A DNA stretch of 64,000 bases from Amycolatopsis bullii (GTDB lineage: Bacteria; Actinomycetota; Actinomycetes; Mycobacteriales; Pseudonocardiaceae): NCBI RefSeq assembly GCF_014654205.1, contig NZ_BNAW01000033.1, positions 1-64,000 of the forward strand. The letters are read 5' to 3'. A program made the translations under genes and the position numbers. How positions within the stretch are numbered: the first letter of the stretch is position 1; every line of letters starts with the position of its first letter. Positions 32,238 through 40,537 of the stretch are shown here, piece after piece. The notes below the pieces were generated by a model. The model made no database searches and had not been told where the DNA came from. It worked only from the letters and a program-made list of their open reading frames with translations.

Positions 32238-32801
32238 TCAGCGCCACCACGGCGGCGGGGGCACCGGGAGCACCAGGGGGCAGCCGGTGTGGCGGCCGGT
32301 CCAGCAGTCCGCCAGCCAGCGGGTCAGCGCCACCGGGCCGAGCAGGCTGTCCTCCCACACCGGCGTCAGTTCACCCGCCCGGCGCAGCACCGATTCCGCG
32401 GTGCCGCAGTAGGAAACCACCGCGGCGATCGCCGCATCGGCCCGCTCTCCGGGCCAGGCGACCGCGGCTCCGGGCAGCCGGGCCGGGATGGCCAGGCCGG
32501 TGCCGACGGTGCAGTTGCGCGCCAGCTGCACGGCGAGATCGAACTCGACCGCTTCGGCGTGACGCTGTCTGGCTCGCCAGCGGGGTGAAGAGGCCGCGGC
32601 GTACAGCCCGGCCAGCCGGGCGGCGACCAACCCGTCCCACACCGTCAAGAGCACCGCTCGCGTGTCGGCCGGAGGGGCGTCGGCGAGCTCGTGGGTGACG
32701 GCGCTGAGCCAGGCACACGGGTCCTTGACTTGACGATCAGCGGCGACGGTCACGGCAGTCAGTTTCCCACCGCCGTGCACGGGCAACCCCGAGATGATCA
32801 T
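32238..32801 (-). CDS. Conserved hypothetical protein
   Basis: 187 residues from ATG at 32799-32801; a shorter start at the GTG coding for VTVAADRQVKD is possible. It is mostly helical with Trp/Cys-rich patches (DPCAWLSAVTHELADAPPAD, ARQRHAEAVEFDLAVQLARN, ALTRWLADCWTGRHTGCPLV) and ends in a proline/tryptophan tail (VLPVPPPPWWR). No known domain or signal peptide is evident. It leads a two-gene unit with the 55-residue protein. Confidence 0.65.
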   Translation of the reverse strand: MIISGLPVHGGGKLTAVTVAADRQVKDPCAWLSAVTHELADAPPADTRAVLLTVWDGLVAARLAGLYAAASSPRWRARQRHAEAVEFDLAVQLARNCTVGTGLAIPARLPGAAVAWPGERADAAIAAVVSYCGTAESVLRRAGELTPVWEDSLLGPVALTRWLADCWTGRHTGCPLVLPVPPPPWWR

Positions 32802-32958
32802 GGTTCACCCGAGGACCACCCGGTCGGTGGCGAACCGTTGAGCGGCGCGGTAACCCGATCGGGTACTGGGCGTGACCAAATCGTCACAGCTGTGCGACCA
32901 TGTCGGCGCTCAGTGCCGAGCACGCCCTCCCGAAACCCCTTCCGCGAAAGGTCCCCGA

Positions 32959-33240
32959 GTGATCAAGATCAGCAAGAGCCGGGCCGGCACCCAGCGCGTC
33001 ACCTTCAGCCTCCCGGTCGGCGCACCGCCCGGCCGGGTGAGCGTCGTGGGCTCGTTCAACGACTGGACCCCCGGCCGCCACCACCTCACGCCGCGGTCGA
33101 ACGGCCGCCGGTCGGCTTCGGTCGACGTGGCGCCGGGCACCGTGCTGCAGTTCCGCTACCTCGGCGAGAACGGCCACTGGTTCGACGACCCCGACCTGCC
33201 CGACCGCGCCGACGGCAACTGCGTCTGCACGACCTCGTAG
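32959..33240 (+). CDS. CBM48/AMPK-type glycogen-binding domain protein
   Basis: 93 residues from the GTG at 32959. The single domain shows the isoamylase early-set/CBM48 pattern: VTFSLPVGAPPGRVSVVGSF, NDWTPGRHHL, GTVLQFRYLGENGHWFDDPD. It therefore probably binds alpha-glucan or acts as a small regulatory glycan-binding module. No catalytic domain is attached. A Shine-Dalgarno-like GAAAGG lies about 10 nt upstream. It is convergent with the LysR-like gene 5 nt away. Confidence 0.85.
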   Translation: MIKISKSRAGTQRVTFSLPVGAPPGRVSVVGSFNDWTPGRHHLTPRSNGRRSASVDVAPGTVLQFRYLGENGHWFDDPDLPDRADGNCVCTTS

Positions 33241-33244
33241 CGGC

Positions 33245-33937
33245 TCAGCCCCGCCTGCGCCGCTTCCCCGCGCCGCCGGTGCGCCGGGCCGGTTTCGCCG
33301 CGGCGGGCTTGCGTTGCGGGCGCTTGCGCTCCGCCGGCGCCTGCGGGCGCCCGCGCGTGCTGTTCACCGTCCGGCCGCGGACGATCCCGATGAACTGCTC
33401 CATCAGGTCCGTCGTCTCCTCCTCCAGCCACGACAGCGCGACGCTCGACTGCGGCGCGTCCTCGACCGGCCGGTAGGTGAGGTCACGGCGGTGGTGCAGC
33501 CGGGCCAGCGACTGCGGGACGACGAGCACCCCGACCCCGGCCGCGACCAGCTCGATCGCGTCCGCGGTCGTCTCGGGCCGCGAAACCGCCGGGCGTCCCG
33601 GCCGGGCGGCCCACTCCAGCGTGTCGTCGAGCGGGTGCAGCACGACCTCGTCCGCCAAGTCCACGGTGGACACTTCGTCCGCCGCGGCGATCAGGTGGTC
33701 CTTGGGCACCACGACGACCGTGGTCTCGGTGTAGAGCGGGATCGCGTGCAGGCCGTCGCGGTCGATCGGAGAGCGCAGCAGCGCCGCGTCGGCCTCCCGG
33801 CTGCGCAGCAGGGCCGCGGCATCGGCCGGGGCGACCGGGACGAGGGTCAGCGGCACCTCCGGCACCCGCTCGCCCCAGGTCCGCACCCACTTGGCGGGGG
33901 TCGCTCCCGGGACGTACGCGAGCTTGAAAGAGGTCAC
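33245..33937 (-). CDS. LysR-like substrate-binding domain protein without HTH
   Basis: 230 residues. It begins directly in the LysR effector domain (FKLAYVPGATPAKWVRTWGE, PLTLVPVAPADAAALLRSRE, AIPLYTETTVVVVPKDHLIA, VAAGVGVLVVPQSLARL) and has no N-terminal winged helix. The last 50 residues are extremely basic (RKRPQRKPAAAKPARRTGGA), perhaps a nucleic-acid-binding tail replacing the HTH. It is divergent from the DUF5997 gene with 42 bp between starts; this pair is conserved in Actinobacteria, suggesting joint function. Confidence 0.85.
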   Translation of the reverse strand: MTSFKLAYVPGATPAKWVRTWGERVPEVPLTLVPVAPADAAALLRSREADAALLRSPIDRDGLHAIPLYTETTVVVVPKDHLIAAADEVSTVDLADEVVLHPLDDTLEWAARPGRPAVSRPETTADAIELVAAGVGVLVVPQSLARLHHRRDLTYRPVEDAPQSSVALSWLEEETTDLMEQFIGIVRGRTVNSTRGRPQAPAERKRPQRKPAAAKPARRTGGAGKRRRRG

Positions 33938-33979
33938 CGGGTCAGGTTACCGGGAGTGACGCTGGCTACCCTGGACGGC

Positions 33980-34351
33980 ATGACGTCGCACAAGAGCACC
34001 CAGACGATGAAGCCCGCGACCGCGGCGAAGAAGCTGGGTGTGTACCTCGAAGCCACCCCCGCGGAGTTCCGGGAGGGCGTCGTGACGCGCGACGAACTGA
34101 ACGCGCTGCAGGCCGACCCGCCGGAGTGGCTGCGGGAGCTGCGCCGCACGGGCCCCCACCCGCGGCCGGTGGTCGCGGCGAAGCTGGGCGTCTCGATCGG
34201 CGGCCTCACCCGCGGCGGCATCACCGAGCCGCTCACGACCGAGCAGATCGACGCGCTGAAGGCGGAAAGCCCCGACTGGCTGGTCCGGGAGCGCGCCACC
34301 CAGGCCGAGGTGCGCAAGGAAGCCGTGCGGGTGAAGGAACAGAACCGCTGA
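33980..34351 (+). CDS. DUF5997 family protein
   Basis: 123 residues from the ATG at 33980. Conserved pattern: MKPATAAKKLGVYLEATPAE, FREGVVTRDELNALQADPPE, WLRELRRTGPHPRPVVAAKL, GVSIGGLTRGGITEPLTTEQ, IDALKAESPDWL. These actinobacterial proteins are small, helical and of unknown function. The pattern repeats loosely twice, with a helical unit near 12-45 and again near 65-100. The stop overlaps the kynureninase start. Confidence 0.88.
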   Translation: MTSHKSTQTMKPATAAKKLGVYLEATPAEFREGVVTRDELNALQADPPEWLRELRRTGPHPRPVVAAKLGVSIGGLTRGGITEPLTTEQIDALKAESPDWLVRERATQAEVRKEAVRVKEQNR

Positions 34352-35550
34352 CCGCCGCCGACCTCTCGCCCGAGGCCGCGGACCGCCTCGACGCCGAGGA
34401 CGAGCTCGCCGGTTTTCGCGACCGGTTCGTCCCGATCACCGATCCCGGCGTCATCGCCTACCTCGACGGGAACTCGCTGGGCCGTCCGCTGCGCGCCACC
34501 GCCGAGCGGCTGCAGGAGCTCGTCGCGCACGAGTGGGGTGCCCGGCTGATCCGGTCCTGGGACGAACGCTGGCTGAGCCTGCCCGAGGAGATCGGGGACG
34601 AGCTGGGCCGCGTCGCCCTCGGGGCCGCTCCGGGACAGACCATCGTCGCCGACTCGACGTCCGTCTGCCTCTACAAGGCGCTGCGGGCCGCCGTCGCCCT
34701 GCGGCCCGGCCGCGACGAGATCGTCACCGACGCCGCGAACTTCCCCACCGACCGGTTCCTCGTCGAGAGCGTGGCCGCCGAACTCGGGCTGACCGTGCGG
34801 TGGGCCGGCAGCGAAGACGTCGCCGCGGCCGTCGGACCGCGGACCGCGGTCGTCACCCTGTCCCATGTGGACTACCGGACGGCCGCGATCACCGACCTGG
34901 CCGCCGTCACGCGGCTGGTGCACGAACGCGGCGGGCTCGTCGTCTGGGACCTCTGCCACAGCGTCGGCTCGATCCCGGTCGAGCTGGACGCCGCCGAGGC
35001 GGACTTCGCCGTCGGCTGCACGTACAAGTTCCTCAACGCCGGGCCGGGCGCGCCCGCGTTCCTCTACGTCAACGCGCGCCACCACGAAACCTTCGGCCAG
35101 CCCATCACCGGCTGGATGGGCGCCGCCGACACCTTCGGCATGGCCGCGGAGTACGTCCCCGCGCCCGGCATCCGGCGCGCGCTCTCCGGCACGCCACCGG
35201 TGCTGGGCATGGTGGGCGTCCGGGAAGGCGTGGCGCTGCTGGCGGAAGCGGGTATCGACCGCGTGCGGGCCAAGGCCGTGGCGCTGGGCCGGTGGGTGAT
35301 CGCGCTGGCGGACGCGTGGCTCGTCCCGCTCGGGTTCACGGTCGCCTCGCCGCGCGAGGACGACCGCCGGGGCGGCCACGTCACCCTCCGCCACCCGGAC
35401 GCCGAACGGCTTTCGCGGGTGTTGATCGAGCACGGCGTGCTCATCGACTTCCGGCGTCCCGACGGCATCCGCATCGGGCTGAGCCCGCTGACCACCGGCT
35501 TCGCCGAGGTGCGGCGGGCCATGGACCGCATCCGCGAGCTCGCCGGCTGA
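34348..35550 (+). CDS. kynU: Kynureninase
   Basis: 400 residues if translation starts at the CTG at 34348, which overlaps the DUF5997 stop (CTGA); no in-frame ATG or GTG is available nearby, and AAGGA lies nine bases upstream. The fold-type I PLP enzyme has YLDGNSLGRPL, DSTSVCLYKALRAA, the PLP-binding Asp in VVWDLCHSVGSIP and the Schiff-base Lys227 in GCTYKFLNAGPGAPAF. It cleaves kynurenine or 3-hydroxykynurenine to (3-hydroxy)anthranilate and alanine. No other kyn gene is adjacent. Confidence 0.92.
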   Translation: MTAADLSPEAADRLDAEDELAGFRDRFVPITDPGVIAYLDGNSLGRPLRATAERLQELVAHEWGARLIRSWDERWLSLPEEIGDELGRVALGAAPGQTIVADSTSVCLYKALRAAVALRPGRDEIVTDAANFPTDRFLVESVAAELGLTVRWAGSEDVAAAVGPRTAVVTLSHVDYRTAAITDLAAVTRLVHERGGLVVWDLCHSVGSIPVELDAAEADFAVGCTYKFLNAGPGAPAFLYVNARHHETFGQPITGWMGAADTFGMAAEYVPAPGIRRALSGTPPVLGMVGVREGVALLAEAGIDRVRAKAVALGRWVIALADAWLVPLGFTVASPREDDRRGGHVTLRHPDAERLSRVLIEHGVLIDFRRPDGIRIGLSPLTTGFAEVRRAMDRIRELAG

Positions 35551-35587
35551 ACCGCGTCGCACCGGCCGGGCCCGGCGGCGCGGGAAA

Positions 35588-35615
35588 TAGTAGCCATGTA
35601 ATTAGTAGCCATGTA
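35588..35615. promoter_or_regulatory. Tandem repeats upstream of the MarR gene
   Basis: TAGTAGCCATGTA occurs exactly twice, at 35588-35600 and 35603-35615, with a 15-bp period, just 11 bp before the MarR start codon. AT-rich content and position suggest the operator/promoter for the MarR-dehalogenase operon and autoregulation. Confidence 0.75.
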
Positions 35616-35626
35616 CAGTATTCGGC

Positions 35627-36064
35627 ATGAGCACTCCCGGGCACCTGATCTGGCGGCTTTCCACGAAGTGGCGGGTCGCGGTGGACCGCGCCCTCGCCCC
35701 CGCCGGGCTGACGCACGCGCAGTACGTCTTCCTGTCCTCGCTCTTCGGCCTGGAACGCGCCGGCGCGAACCCGAGCCAGCGGGAGCTGGCCGACCACACC
35801 GGACTGGAAGCGCTCTACGTCTCCAAACTCGCCCGCACGCTCGACGCCGAGGGGCTCGTCGAGCGCACCCGCGACCCGGCCGACACCCGGACCGTCCGGC
35901 TGCGCCTCACCACCCGCGGCCGCGAGGTGACCGAGCCGGCGATCGCCACCGTGGCCGAGCTGCTCGACCGGCTCCTCGCCCCGCTCGGCGGCCGGCGCGG
36001 CGAGCGCACCGCGGCGCTGACGCGCGAGCTCACGCTGCTCCTCGACAACCCATTGGAGTCCTGA
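35627..36064 (+). CDS. MarR-family regulator
   Basis: 145 residues. The winged helix is GLTHAQYVFLSSLFGLERAG, PSQRELADHTGLEALYVSKL, ARTLDAEGLVERTRDPADTR (wing) and RLTTRGREVT. It sits at the head of a two-gene unit with the haloalkane-dehalogenase-like gene, which starts 2 nt after its stop. The tandem repeats just upstream suggest it represses this unit until a hydrophobic ligand binds. Confidence 0.94.
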   Translation: MSTPGHLIWRLSTKWRVAVDRALAPAGLTHAQYVFLSSLFGLERAGANPSQRELADHTGLEALYVSKLARTLDAEGLVERTRDPADTRTVRLRLTTRGREVTEPAIATVAELLDRLLAPLGGRRGERTAALTRELTLLLDNPLES

Positions 36065-36065
36065 A

Positions 36066-36899
36066 GTGATGCTGCACCACGAAGAAACCGGCACCGGCAC
36101 GCCGATCGTGTTCCTGCACGGCAACCCGAGCTCGTCGCACAGCTGGCGCCACGTCCTCCCGCACATCGGCGGCGGACGGCTGCTGGCCCCCGACCTCATC
36201 GGCATGGGCCGCTCGCCCAAGCCGGACATCGCGTACACGTTCGCCGACCACGCCCGCCACCTCGGCACGTGGTTCGACGCGCTCGGCCTGGACGACGTCG
36301 TCCTCGTCGGCCACGACTGGGGTGGCGCGCTCGCCTTCGACTGGGCCGCGCGGAATCCCGGCCGGGTCCGCGGGCTCGCGTTCTTCGAAACCATCGTGAA
36401 GCCCATGGCGTGGGAGGATCTGTCGCCGCAGGCGGCCGAGCGGTCGCGGAAGATCCGCACCCCGGGCGTCGGCGAGGACATGGTGCTGACCCAGGACCTG
36501 TTCATCCGCCAGGCGTTCACCGGCGGCGTGCGCACCCCGGTGAGCGACGACGACCTGGCCGCCTACCTCGCCCCGTTCCCGACCCCCGAAAGCCGCCGCC
36601 CGGTGCTGGCCTGGGCGCGTCAGCTGCCGCTGGGCGGCGACCCGGCCGAGCTGGTCTCGCGCATCGAGGCCTACGACGAGTGGCTGGCCACCAGTGACGG
36701 CACGCCGAAGCTGCTCATGACGTTCGAGGGGTCACCGACGCTGCTGATCGGCGAGAAGATGGCGCAGTGGTGCGCGGAGAACATCGCCGGGCTCGAGGTG
36801 GTCGCGTGCGGGGAAGCCGGGCACCACGCGCAGGAGGACCGGCCGAAGGAGATCGCCGCGGAAATCGCGGCGTGGCTGGACCGGCACGGACTGCGGTAG
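36066..36899 (+). CDS. Haloalkane dehalogenase (subfamily II-like alpha/beta hydrolase)
   Basis: 277 residues from GTG at 36066 (ATG three bases later also possible). All dehalogenase residues are visible: Asn20 in FLHGNPSSS and Trp85 for halide binding, nucleophile Asp84 in VGHDWGGAL, acid Glu108 (FFETIVKP) and the base His in GEAGHHAQEDRP. The motif LAPDLIGMGRSPKPD is typical of LinB/DhaA. Such enzymes hydrolyse carbon-halogen bonds to alcohols. The Asp nucleophile distinguishes it from Ser hydrolases. Activity must still be tested. Confidence 0.9.
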   Translation: MMLHHEETGTGTPIVFLHGNPSSSHSWRHVLPHIGGGRLLAPDLIGMGRSPKPDIAYTFADHARHLGTWFDALGLDDVVLVGHDWGGALAFDWAARNPGRVRGLAFFETIVKPMAWEDLSPQAAERSRKIRTPGVGEDMVLTQDLFIRQAFTGGVRTPVSDDDLAAYLAPFPTPESRRPVLAWARQLPLGGDPAELVSRIEAYDEWLATSDGTPKLLMTFEGSPTLLIGEKMAQWCAENIAGLEVVACGEAGHHAQEDRPKEIAAEIAAWLDRHGLR

Positions 36900-36996
36900 G
36901 GCGTCCGCACCGGTGCGCCGTGCCAACCGGGTACGGGGCGTGGGCGGCGGTTTCCGGGGTAGTTCCGGCGGCGGACCCCCAACGGGGATGGGTGTG

Positions 36997-37022
36997 GGCC
37001 CGTAGCCGTGTGGCTGCGGGCC
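36997..37022. terminator. Hairpin between convergent genes
   Basis: GGCCCGTAGCC (36997-37007) pairs with GGCTGCGGGCC (37012-37022), one G-U pair, 4-nt loop. It sits between the dehalogenase gene and the convergent HNH gene. No T-tract, so a weak or factor-assisted terminator. Confidence 0.55.
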
Positions 37023-37032
37023 GTTCCGATGT

Positions 37033-38265
37033 TCACGCTGCGAAGGGCAGCGGCTCGTGGAGGTTGTTGCGCCGAGGTTTTCGGCGACGGTCGATGAACT
37101 CCGGTGGGAGGAACTCGGGGAGGCCGTCGGCGGCTATGCGGACTTCCCAGCCCGAGCGGTGCAGCAAGCGGTGGTGGTGGGCGCACATCAAGACCAGATT
37201 GTTCAGGTTGGTGGGGCCGCCGTCGGCCCAGTGGCGGATGTGGTGACCTTGGCAGTGCCGGGGTGGCCGATGGCAGCCCGGGAATGCGCAGCCCCGGTCC
37301 CGCAGGAACAACGCCCGCCGCAACCCGGCGGAGATCAGGCGGCGCAGGCGGCCGAGGTTGAGAGGTTCGCTCTTCGCGCCCAGGACTGCGGGGATGATCA
37401 TGGCGTCGCAGGCATGCACCCGAGCTTCAGCGGCCGAGAGGGTGCCTGTGTCGCCGAGCGTCGCGGTCCCGACTCCGGTCTTCAGGTGATCGAGGGAGAC
37501 CGCGACCATGACGTGGGCGCGTTCCCCGGCCTGCATCGGCAAATCCGGAGAGTTCAAAGCCAGGTCGACCGCGTCGGAGAAGGCATCCCCGTAGCGCTGG
37601 GGCAGTGTCCGGAGATCGGGACCCTCATCACCGGTCCGGCGCTCGGCCAGAACATCCAACAACGCACTGGCTCGGGTACCGGTCTCGTCATCGAACCTGC
37701 CACGCAAGTCCCAGACCCCGGATCGCTTGCGCCGCAGGAACAACTCCCGGGTCGGCGCCACCGGTTCGGTGTCGACAGGCTCCTGACCGCCGGGGTTCAC
37801 GTGGGCCAGAATCCGTGCTCCCAAAGCAGCGACTTGCTTGTGTCCGGCCTCGGCAGCAAAAGTAACAAGGTGGGTCTCGGCGCTTTCCCGGTGTTCCACA
37901 GGAACATCGGCGAGCACACCGGTGATCACATCGATCATCGGATTGCTCAACTGCCCAGCCAGGGCAGCAGCACCGGTTGCAGGCGCCAAAGCAGGGATCG
38001 GACTGCCATCGAGGTTGCGGCCAGGGTTCAGCAAGCGGGCGCGCTTCACCAACCGTTCAGCAGCAGCCTTGGGAATGTCGGCGAGGTGTTCCAGCAGCCG
38101 GGCAACAGAGCGATACCCGAACACCTCCATCACTCCGCGCTGCTCGATCTCCACCAGCAGCGCACCGAGTCCGGCTTCAGCCGACCGCATGCACGCGACG
38201 AACTCACCAATGCGGTCGGCCAGAGCCACCGCCTCGGAGGAACACAGAGTCGCGTCGCTGTTCAT
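37033..38265 (-). CDS. DUF222/HNH endonuclease family protein
   Basis: 410 residues. The N-terminal DUF222 (13E12-repeat) region (FGYRSVARLLEHLADIPKAA, LAPATGAAALAGQLSNPMID) is followed by an HNH nuclease near the end: RDRGCAFPGCHRPPRHCQGH, HIRHWADGGPTNLNNLVLMC, AHHHRLLHRSGWEV. This family is multi-copy in Actinobacteria and Mycobacterium and may relate to mobile or repetitive elements. Base composition seems slightly less GC-rich than neighbours. No flanking target duplications were seen, so recent insertion is not shown. Confidence 0.9.
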   Translation of the reverse strand: MNSDATLCSSEAVALADRIGEFVACMRSAEAGLGALLVEIEQRGVMEVFGYRSVARLLEHLADIPKAAAERLVKRARLLNPGRNLDGSPIPALAPATGAAALAGQLSNPMIDVITGVLADVPVEHRESAETHLVTFAAEAGHKQVAALGARILAHVNPGGQEPVDTEPVAPTRELFLRRKRSGVWDLRGRFDDETGTRASALLDVLAERRTGDEGPDLRTLPQRYGDAFSDAVDLALNSPDLPMQAGERAHVMVAVSLDHLKTGVGTATLGDTGTLSAAEARVHACDAMIIPAVLGAKSEPLNLGRLRRLISAGLRRALFLRDRGCAFPGCHRPPRHCQGHHIRHWADGGPTNLNNLVLMCAHHHRLLHRSGWEVRIAADGLPEFLPPEFIDRRRKPRRNNLHEPLPFAA

Positions 38266-38399
38266 ACCTCCAAGCTACCGAGATTCGAACACATGTCATC
38301 ACTCGATTAGGTAGGTCCACAAGCGACTGTCCGCATCGCAGAACAGGCGCGCATCCGGCAGCGGGGCATTGCGGTGGTGCCCCGGAAGACCTTCCACAC

Positions 38400-39017
38400 C
38401 TAGGTGTGCCGCAGCGGGGGGTTCGCCGTCGCCCCGAGAACCCGTGCGACCACCCACGCCACGCCGTCGGCCGTGCGGGCCGGGGTTTCCGATGGCTGCA
38501 TGACGTGGCTCAGCACCGTCCGGACGACCAGGTCGATCACCACGTCCACCTGCTCGGCGGTCAGCGGCGGCCGGTAGCTCGCCACCCGCGCGGCCACCAC
38601 CGCCTTCGCCCGGCCGAGCAGCTCTCCGGAATCGGTGGTCAGCAGCGGCAGGAGCTCGGGGGCCGTGCCGTGGGTCGCGGAGGCGATGGCGCGCAGCAGT
38701 GTGTTGTCGTCGGCGAGTTCGAGGACCCCGCGGACGGCGTCGTAGATCGCCTCGACCAGGTCGTCCGGGTGGCGGTCGAAGGCGGCGCCGACGACCGAGA
38801 GGAACCGGCCGAGCTCGTGCGCGACCATCGCTTCGGCCAGCGCGGCCTTGGAGCCGATCTCGTTGTACACGGTCTGGCGGCTGACGCCGGCCAGCTCGGC
38901 CAGCCGGGCCATCGTCACCGCCTGCCAGCCGGACCGCGCGGTCAGCTCGATCGCCGCGGCGATGATCGGCTGCCGGTGCTGACCACCTTCCGCCGGCACC
39001 GGAACCGCCCTGCTCAT
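38400..39017 (-). CDS. AlkX-type TetR regulator
   Basis: 205 residues from the ATG at 39015-39017; upstream in-frame codons would overlap the hydroxylase stop. HTH: PIIAAAIELTARSGWQAVTM, LAELAGVSRQTVYNEIGSKA. It lies 10 nt after alkB on the same strand. In Dietzia and Rhodococcus the TetR gene after alkB-rubredoxin (alkX) autorepresses the operon and is released by fatty acids; the same role is inferred here. Confidence 0.88.
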   Translation of the reverse strand: MSRAVPVPAEGGQHRQPIIAAAIELTARSGWQAVTMARLAELAGVSRQTVYNEIGSKAALAEAMVAHELGRFLSVVGAAFDRHPDDLVEAIYDAVRGVLELADDNTLLRAIASATHGTAPELLPLLTTDSGELLGRAKAVVAARVASYRPPLTAEQVDVVIDLVVRTVLSHVMQPSETPARTADGVAWVVARVLGATANPPLRHT

Positions 39018-39027
39018 GATCCGCATT

Positions 39028-40431
39028 CTAGGCCGGGCCCACCCGCCCCGGTGCGACGAAGTCGACCTTCTCACGCACTCCGCAGTCCGGGCAGCACCAG
39101 GAATCCGGGATCGCCGTCCACGGCGTGCCGGCCGGGAAGCCCTCCCGCGGGTCGCCGCGCTGTTCGTCGTAGACGTACCCGCAGCCGGGGCACATGCCGC
39201 CTTCGGTGGCGTCGCCGCGGGTGTCGGCGGCCTCGGGGGCGGCCGCCGTGACGCGGGTTCCGTAGCGGGCCAGGACCTTCTCGCGCCGGGCGGGCTGGAT
39301 GTTGGCGCGCGAGATGTCCCCGCCGTAGTGGGCGAGCACGCGCGGGTCCATCACCCGGCGCCACAGCGGCGGCACGAGCGCCAGCACGATCATCCCGGCG
39401 TACCCGGCGGGCAGCACCGGCGATTCGGCGAAGTCGCGCAAGGTCTGGTATCGCCGCGTCGGGTTGGCGTGGTGGTCGCTGTGCCGCTGCAGGTGGTAGA
39501 GCAGGACGTTCGTGGCGATGTTGTTGGAGTTCCAGCTGTGGCTCGGGTCGACGCGCTCGTACCGGCGCCGCCCGGGCACGCCGACCCGCTGCCGCAGCAT
39601 GCCGTAGTGCTCCATGTAGTTGACCACCTCCAGCAGCGAAAACCCGACGACGGCCTGGAGCACCAGGTAGGGCAGGATCTCCACGCCGAGCCAGGCGACC
39701 GTCGCCGCCCACAGCACCGCGGACATCAGCCAGGCGTTCAGCACGTCGTTGCCGAGCCGGTACGGGTGGCGGTCGCGCCGGGCGTAGCGCTTGCGCTCCA
39801 GCCGCCACGCCGACTTCAGCGAACCGAAGACCGTCCGCGGCCAGAAGCGGTAGAAGCTTTCGCCGACGCGGCTGCTCGCCGGGTCCTCCGGGGTCGCCAC
39901 GCGGACGTGGTGGCCGCGGTTGTGCTCGATGTAGAAGTGGCCGTACCAGCTCTGCGCCAGCGCGATCTTCGACAGCCAGCGTTCGTGGCTCTCCTTCTTG
40001 TGGCCCAGTTCGTGCGCGGTGTTGATGCCGATCCCGCCGACGCACCCGATCGACACGGCGAGCCCGATCTTGTCGGCCACGGTGAGCTCGCCCCGCGCGA
40101 TCAGCCAGAACGCCGCCGCGAAGCCGAGGTACTGGACGGGCAGGAAGGCGAAGGTGATCCAGCGGTAGTAGCGGTCGTTCTCCAGCCGCGCGATGACGTC
40201 GTCGGGCGGATTGCTCCGGTCCAGCCCGGCGACCAGGTCGATGGCCGGCACGATCACCAGGATCACCACCGGCCCGATCCAGAACCAGCCACCCCACCCG
40301 GTGGCGGCGTGCAACCCGATGGCGAGGAACGCCAGGGAGGGCACGACGAGGCCGATCAGCCAGAGGTAGCGCTTGCGGTCACGCCAGAGCTCGGTGGAAC
40401 CGGCGGGCAGGGTCCCGGTCGCTTCGCTCAT
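39028..40431 (-). CDS. alkB: Alkane 1-monooxygenase-rubredoxin fusion
   Basis: 467 residues from the ATG at 40429-40431, preceded by AAGGAGGG. About six membrane helices carry the di-iron His motifs HELGHKKESH, EHNRGHHVRVATPEDPAS and LQRHSDHHANP, plus the signature NYMEHYGMLRQ. A linker from about residue 380 leads to a C-terminal rubredoxin (MCPGCGYVYDEQRGD and WCCPDCGVREKVDF) with four Cys ligands. It hydroxylates n-alkanes terminally; the fused rubredoxin delivers electrons, so only a reductase is needed in trans. The TetR gene follows. Confidence 0.96.
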   Translation of the reverse strand: MSEATGTLPAGSTELWRDRKRYLWLIGLVVPSLAFLAIGLHAATGWGGWFWIGPVVILVIVPAIDLVAGLDRSNPPDDVIARLENDRYYRWITFAFLPVQYLGFAAAFWLIARGELTVADKIGLAVSIGCVGGIGINTAHELGHKKESHERWLSKIALAQSWYGHFYIEHNRGHHVRVATPEDPASSRVGESFYRFWPRTVFGSLKSAWRLERKRYARRDRHPYRLGNDVLNAWLMSAVLWAATVAWLGVEILPYLVLQAVVGFSLLEVVNYMEHYGMLRQRVGVPGRRRYERVDPSHSWNSNNIATNVLLYHLQRHSDHHANPTRRYQTLRDFAESPVLPAGYAGMIVLALVPPLWRRVMDPRVLAHYGGDISRANIQPARREKVLARYGTRVTAAAPEAADTRGDATEGGMCPGCGYVYDEQRGDPREGFPAGTPWTAIPDSWCCPDCGVREKVDFVAPGRVGPA

Positions 40432-40537
40432 CACACCCTCCTTGGCGGCTGAGTTGACAGGAGAGTAACGGTTGTAAAGCTGATTCGACAAGTTCCGCTT
40501 CTCTGTCAAGGAGCCGGTCGCAGAGGACACCGGGGCC

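Noticed and set aside
37033..38265. HNH/DUF222 gene as a group II intron or recent mobile insertion
   Set aside because: No reverse transcriptase, intron boundary motifs, terminal inverted repeats or target duplications were seen around it.
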